Assembly (NCBI GenBank): GCA_034522495.1 | Contig: JAXHLG010000002.1 | Coordinates: 1,244,269-1,308,268, forward strand | Origin: JAXHLG01 sp034522495 | Lineage (GTDB): Bacteria > Patescibacteriota > Minisyncoccia > Moranbacterales > DUUL01 | Direction: 5' to 3' | Length of the DNA stretch: 64,000 nt | Shown: positions 61,494 to 64,000 of the stretch, piece after piece | Position numbering within the stretch: position 1 is the stretch's first letter | How the letters are laid out: each line of letters begins with the position of its first letter | The notes under the pieces: model-generated | What the model was told of the DNA's origin: nothing | The model's database searches: none | What the model saw: the letters and a program-made list of their open reading frames with translations, nothing else | Made by a program: the position numbers and the translations under genes

Positions 61494-61567
61494 CTGGAGC
61501 GATCCTCCGGATCGGTACTTGGGATTTTGAAACTTTAGGACCGGGCTGGAAGCCCGCTCCGGCACAG
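61494..61567. repeat. REP-like double GC hairpin
   Basis: Two short palindromes, CGATCCTCCGGATCG (61500-61514) and CGGGCTGGAAGCCCG (61542-61556), lie about 27 bp apart in otherwise AT-rich DNA, between two copies of repeat G. This resembles paired REP hairpins. No second copy is in the window. Confidence 0.5.
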
Positions 61568-61655
61568 TAATTTTTAATTCCTTAGCCAAGTTTTACGGCA
61601 ATTTCAAATTTTTTCATTAAAAATTCATTTCAAATTTCAAATTTCAAATTAAAAA
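61568..61655. repeat. DGR-region repeat G, copy 2
   Basis: Same CTTAGCCAAGTTTTACGGCAATTTCAAATT core as copy 1, followed by TTCAAATTTCAAATT. It lies just past the 3' end of the reverse transcriptase gene. Confidence 0.7.
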
Positions 61656-61705
61656 CTCCCCCTTGCTACTTGCCCCTTACTGCTTTCCCTCCTTGCCGCT
61701 TATCC

Positions 61706-62878
61706 TCATCTCCTCTTCCGGCAGAGCTTGTTTTTCCGGTGGTGGTAGTAGAAATAGTTTTCCCAATATCCGCTGACTTCCTTCATCATTTTTTTTCTCA
61801 GTTTCCGAGTGTTGAAATTGCCTAAGGTTCCCAAGTAAGAATTGACGCTTTTTTCAAAATGATCTACTTCCTCCCGGTTCAGCTGTCCTTTTTTGTCCCG
61901 CGCCAGCCGGTTGAATTTTTCTATAGTTTTATAAAAATTGCCCTTGGTCCGGTTTCTGACATAAATCCTTCCCGGCTTGATATACCCTCCCAGAAAATCC
62001 ACTCCATCCGTGAAATGTTTCACTTTGATTTTCCTCGGATGCAGCTTTAGCTTTAAATTTTCCTTCAAATAAATATCCAGCAAGGCGGGCAAACATTTTA
62101 AAAATTGTTTTTGCCGAGAAACAATGGCGAAGTCATCCACGTACCGGCTGTACCTTTGCAAACCCAGCCGGTGTTTGACATAACTGTCGAAATCCATTAA
62201 ATAAACATTGCCGAAAAGCTGGCTGGTCAGATTGCCGATCGGCAGCCCCGTTCCGGGCCGGCAAAAGAACAAGCTCTTGTCTTTGGGCAATCCGACCCAG
62301 TTTTCCCGTTTTCCTCTTACTCTGCAATTTTTGACGGGGTCGTGGAAAATTATTCTGTAAAGCAGAAAATTAATCAAATTCCAATTAAGATCCCCCCCCC
62401 CGCAACTGTTGAGGTATTTTAAAATTTTTTCGCGAGCTTTGTTGTACAAAATTTTCTTGTCCATGCTCATGAAATATCCCTTGATGTCCAATTGAAGAAT
62501 GTAGCAGTCTTTTTGATAGTTCTCAGAACAGCTCCGGACGAAGCGATCCAGCCTTTTTATTCCGTAATGGGTGCCTTTGCCGGCCCGGCAGCTGTAAGCA
62601 TCCGTTATAAAATATCTCTCAAAAATCGGGCTGATGTAATTGTAAAGCAAATGATGAACTACCCGGTCCCGGAAATCGGCCGCGAAGATCTCTCTTTTCA
62701 CCGGATACTCGGTGACAAAGCAAATGCTGGTTCCGGGGCGGTAAGTTCTGTTTTCTATTTCTTCGTAAAGCCTGAAAATTTCGCTCTCGTAATTTTCTTC
62801 AAACTTCAGCGCGTTGATAGTCTTGCGCTTGTTCCGCCGGGCGTCGAAATAGGCTTGGAATAAATCATGCAAAAGCAT
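61706..62878 (-). CDS. DGR reverse transcriptase
   Basis: A 390-residue reverse transcriptase. Catalytic motifs in order: LQLDIKGYF (128-136), the DGR-type GLPIGNLTSQLFGNVYL (211-227), YSRYVDDFAIVSR (243-255) and a DFLGGYI primer-grip region near 291. The IGNLTSQ motif, the lack of intron maturase or retron domains, and the template repeat and avd upstream identify it as a diversity-generating retroelement RT. It copies template RNA with errors at adenines and the cDNA replaces a variable repeat. A run of ten G codes for three Gly between the first two motifs (plus-strand C run 62392-62401). Confidence 0.92.
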   Translation of the reverse strand: MLLHDLFQAYFDARRNKRKTINALKFEENYESEIFRLYEEIENRTYRPGTSICFVTEYPVKREIFAADFRDRVVHHLLYNYISPIFERYFITDAYSCRAGKGTHYGIKRLDRFVRSCSENYQKDCYILQLDIKGYFMSMDKKILYNKAREKILKYLNSCGGGDLNWNLINFLLYRIIFHDPVKNCRVRGKRENWVGLPKDKSLFFCRPGTGLPIGNLTSQLFGNVYLMDFDSYVKHRLGLQRYSRYVDDFAIVSRQKQFLKCLPALLDIYLKENLKLKLHPRKIKVKHFTDGVDFLGGYIKPGRIYVRNRTKGNFYKTIEKFNRLARDKKGQLNREEVDHFEKSVNSYLGTLGNFNTRKLRKKMMKEVSGYWENYFYYHHRKNKLCRKRR

Positions 62879-63009
62879 AAGCTTTAAATGACAAATGTCA
62901 AAATCCTAATGTCAAATCAAATCCTAATGTCAAATTTAGAATGACAAATTTTAGTTTTTAAGCTTTGATTTAATTTGACATTTGAGCTTTGTCATTAGGA
63001 TTTCTGCAA

Positions 63010-63196
63010 TACAGTCCTTGAGGCAGCGGAGAGAAAACCCGTTCTCCTTATAATTGGTATTCCGGTTGACGTCGGAGTTGTCCCGGTTCAGGTTCCGCCT
63101 CCACGCGTTGGAGGAGCTATTCTCGCTGGAAGACCAAAAGTTCGTGTTCGTGCCTCGATTGTTGAACGGACCCTCGTGGTTCCGGTTGCCTGCCAT
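63010..63196 (-). repeat. DGR template repeat (TR)
   Basis: Between avd and the reverse transcriptase, where template repeats sit. Read on the minus strand it has a clean frame of 61 codons from the ATG at 63196, 15 of them Asn (11 AAC, 4 AAT). AAC is the codon through which adenine-directed mutation yields the widest amino-acid range. The peptide (for example NNRGTNTNFWSSSENSSSNAW and GFSLRCLKD) is the end of a FISUMP/C-type-lectin-like fold, the usual variable domain of DGR targets. Exact ends need the matching variable repeat, which is not in the window. Confidence 0.85.
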
Positions 63197-63583
63197 AAGG
63201 GCGCTCTTTAATAGCCGCTTTATTTACTTCAAGGATTGTTTGTTAAAAACAGGCCAGCCAAGAAGTGTTGTTTTCCGGAATGCAAAAGTAGCAAGGGACA
63301 AGCAGCAAGTATCAAGCAAAAATTTTATTCCCTTCCCTGCTTAAACGCAATCCGGAGGGCTATTGGACTGTGTGATGGCTCGCTCGACTATGCCGTGGCA
63401 GTAGGCGATTCCGGCCGTTGAAAGTAGTATGGGGAAGTTGTAAAGTAATTTTTAATTTGAAGTTTTTAATTTTTAGTGAATTTTTAGTGAGTTAATTTTT
63501 AATTTCTTAGCCAAGTTTAACGACAATTTCAAATTGATTCATTAAAAATTGTTTGAAAATTTCGAATTAAAAATTAAAAATTA
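63197..63583 (-). other. Spacer between avd and TR, with repeat G copy 3
   Basis: 387 bp. The part next to avd (about 63465-63583) is repeat G copy 3. Positions 63340-63430 are GC-rich with no gene of its own and may belong to the structured template transcript. The rest has GCAAGGGACAAGCAGCAAG words also seen near 11400. Confidence 0.55.
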
Positions 63584-63928
63584 TTACCCCTTGCTGCTTT
63601 GCTGCCATTTGGTCAGCTGTTTGGAAACCGACTCGATGTAGATATTGATATTGGCAAAGTTTTTCAGGCTGATTTCTTGCAGATCCTTTAGCGCTCTGAT
63701 CAGCAGTCTTATCACTTCTATATTTTCCCGCGCTTTTTGAATCGTTCTGCTTTTTCTTTGTTTTGTGTTAGCTCTGTATATATTGATCATTAAATCTAAA
63801 GCTTCGTCTTTCAATCTTTGTCCAATAGTGAACTTGTATTCCCTTCTGAAATTACGGGTTAGCTTGAAGATTTCCAAAAATAAATCGTATGTAGTTTTGT
63901 AGACGGGGAGGTGGTTGTAGGTGGACAC
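63584..63928 (-). CDS. avd: DGR accessory protein Avd
   Basis: A 114-residue, mostly helical basic protein of the four-helix-bundle family. It begins VYKTTYDLFLEIFKLTRNFRREYKF, then GQRLKDEALDLMINIYRAN, and IRLLIRALKDLQEIS, which is the Avd pattern. Avd forms a pentamer that binds the RT and template RNA and is needed for mutagenic copying. It lies upstream of the template repeat and RT on the same strand, the canonical order. Confidence 0.88.
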   Translation of the reverse strand: MSTYNHLPVYKTTYDLFLEIFKLTRNFRREYKFTIGQRLKDEALDLMINIYRANTKQRKSRTIQKARENIEVIRLLIRALKDLQEISLKNFANINIYIESVSKQLTKWQQSSKG

Positions 63929-63940
63929 TTTTAATAATTT

Positions 63941-64000
63941 TTAATTTGAAATTTTTAGTTTTTATTGAATTTTTAGTGAGGTAATTTTTAATTCCTTAGC
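63941..64000. repeat. DGR-region repeat G, copy 4, cut by window edge
   Basis: TTTTTAATTTGAAATTTTTAG to TTAATTCCTTAGC, the same text as the start of copy 3, running off the window. It shows the repeat continues beyond avd, towards the probable target gene. Confidence 0.65.

Noticed and set aside
62951..63196. ORF of 81 residues as a protein gene
   Set aside because: Position between avd and RT, Asn-rich AAC codons and lack of a start-proximal domain mark it as the template repeat running on into non-coding sequence.

Overview
The window looks like chromosome from a small-genome bacterium of the Candidate Phyla Radiation (Patescibacteria, probably Parcubacteria-like). This rests on AT-rich DNA, densely packed housekeeping genes, a large type IV pilus locus, gaps filled with short word-like repeats, and a diversity-generating retroelement of the kind reported from CPR genomes. 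TGA works as a stop (for example at the end of elp3), so a UGA-glycine code is unlikely. The lineage call is inference; no 16S gene is present.

Layout. 1-20600, almost all on the minus strand: rseP (cut by the left edge), frr, a beta-propeller lipoprotein, an HtrA-like protein without its catalytic triad, mreB, ybeY, yqeY-like, rpsU, a HIT protein, hisS, lepB, a small P-loop kinase, murD, gap, gyrB, an MscS channel, a HAD phosphatase and acpP. 21100-41750, all minus: the type IV pilus region. A sigma70-like promoter precedes pilM, then come pilN, pilO, pilB, a lone receiver domain, pilT, pilC, a row of five prepilins, pilD, three further pseudopilins, a PilX-like protein with a FISUMP domain, a TPR protein, a PKD surface protein, another pilin and a Glu/Gln-rich membrane protein. 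42250-61230, mixed strands: clpC, comF, tRNA-Ser(GCU), a GIY-YIG protein, a Trm9-like methyltransferase, elp3, comEC without its beta-lactamase domain, an NrdG-type activase, ftsK, a stand-alone LigD phosphoesterase domain, a GT39 glycosyltransferase, nfo, a MazG-like protein, a DUF389 protein and a family 4 uracil-DNA glycosylase. 61380-64000: a diversity-generating retroelement (DGR) read on the minus strand in the order avd, template repeat, reverse transcriptase. Its target gene is not in the window and probably lies just past the right edge.

The pilus genes, ComEC and ComF together suggest DNA uptake. PilX-FISUMP, PKD and Cys-rich pilins suggest a varied adhesive surface. The DGR template encodes the same C-terminal fold as the PilX-FISUMP protein, but at DNA level that pilin is not its variable repeat.

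The gaps carry at least six families of short non-autonomous elements (called A to F here), several with clear target-site duplications, and no transposase gene. Family A (about 200 bp, imperfect palindrome, TA at each end) has five complete copies plus a diverged and a truncated one. One A copy has a B element nested inside it with a 5-bp duplication. Most informative for follow-up are the DGR with a ten-G run inside its reverse transcriptase, the nested elements, and the catalytically dead HtrA.
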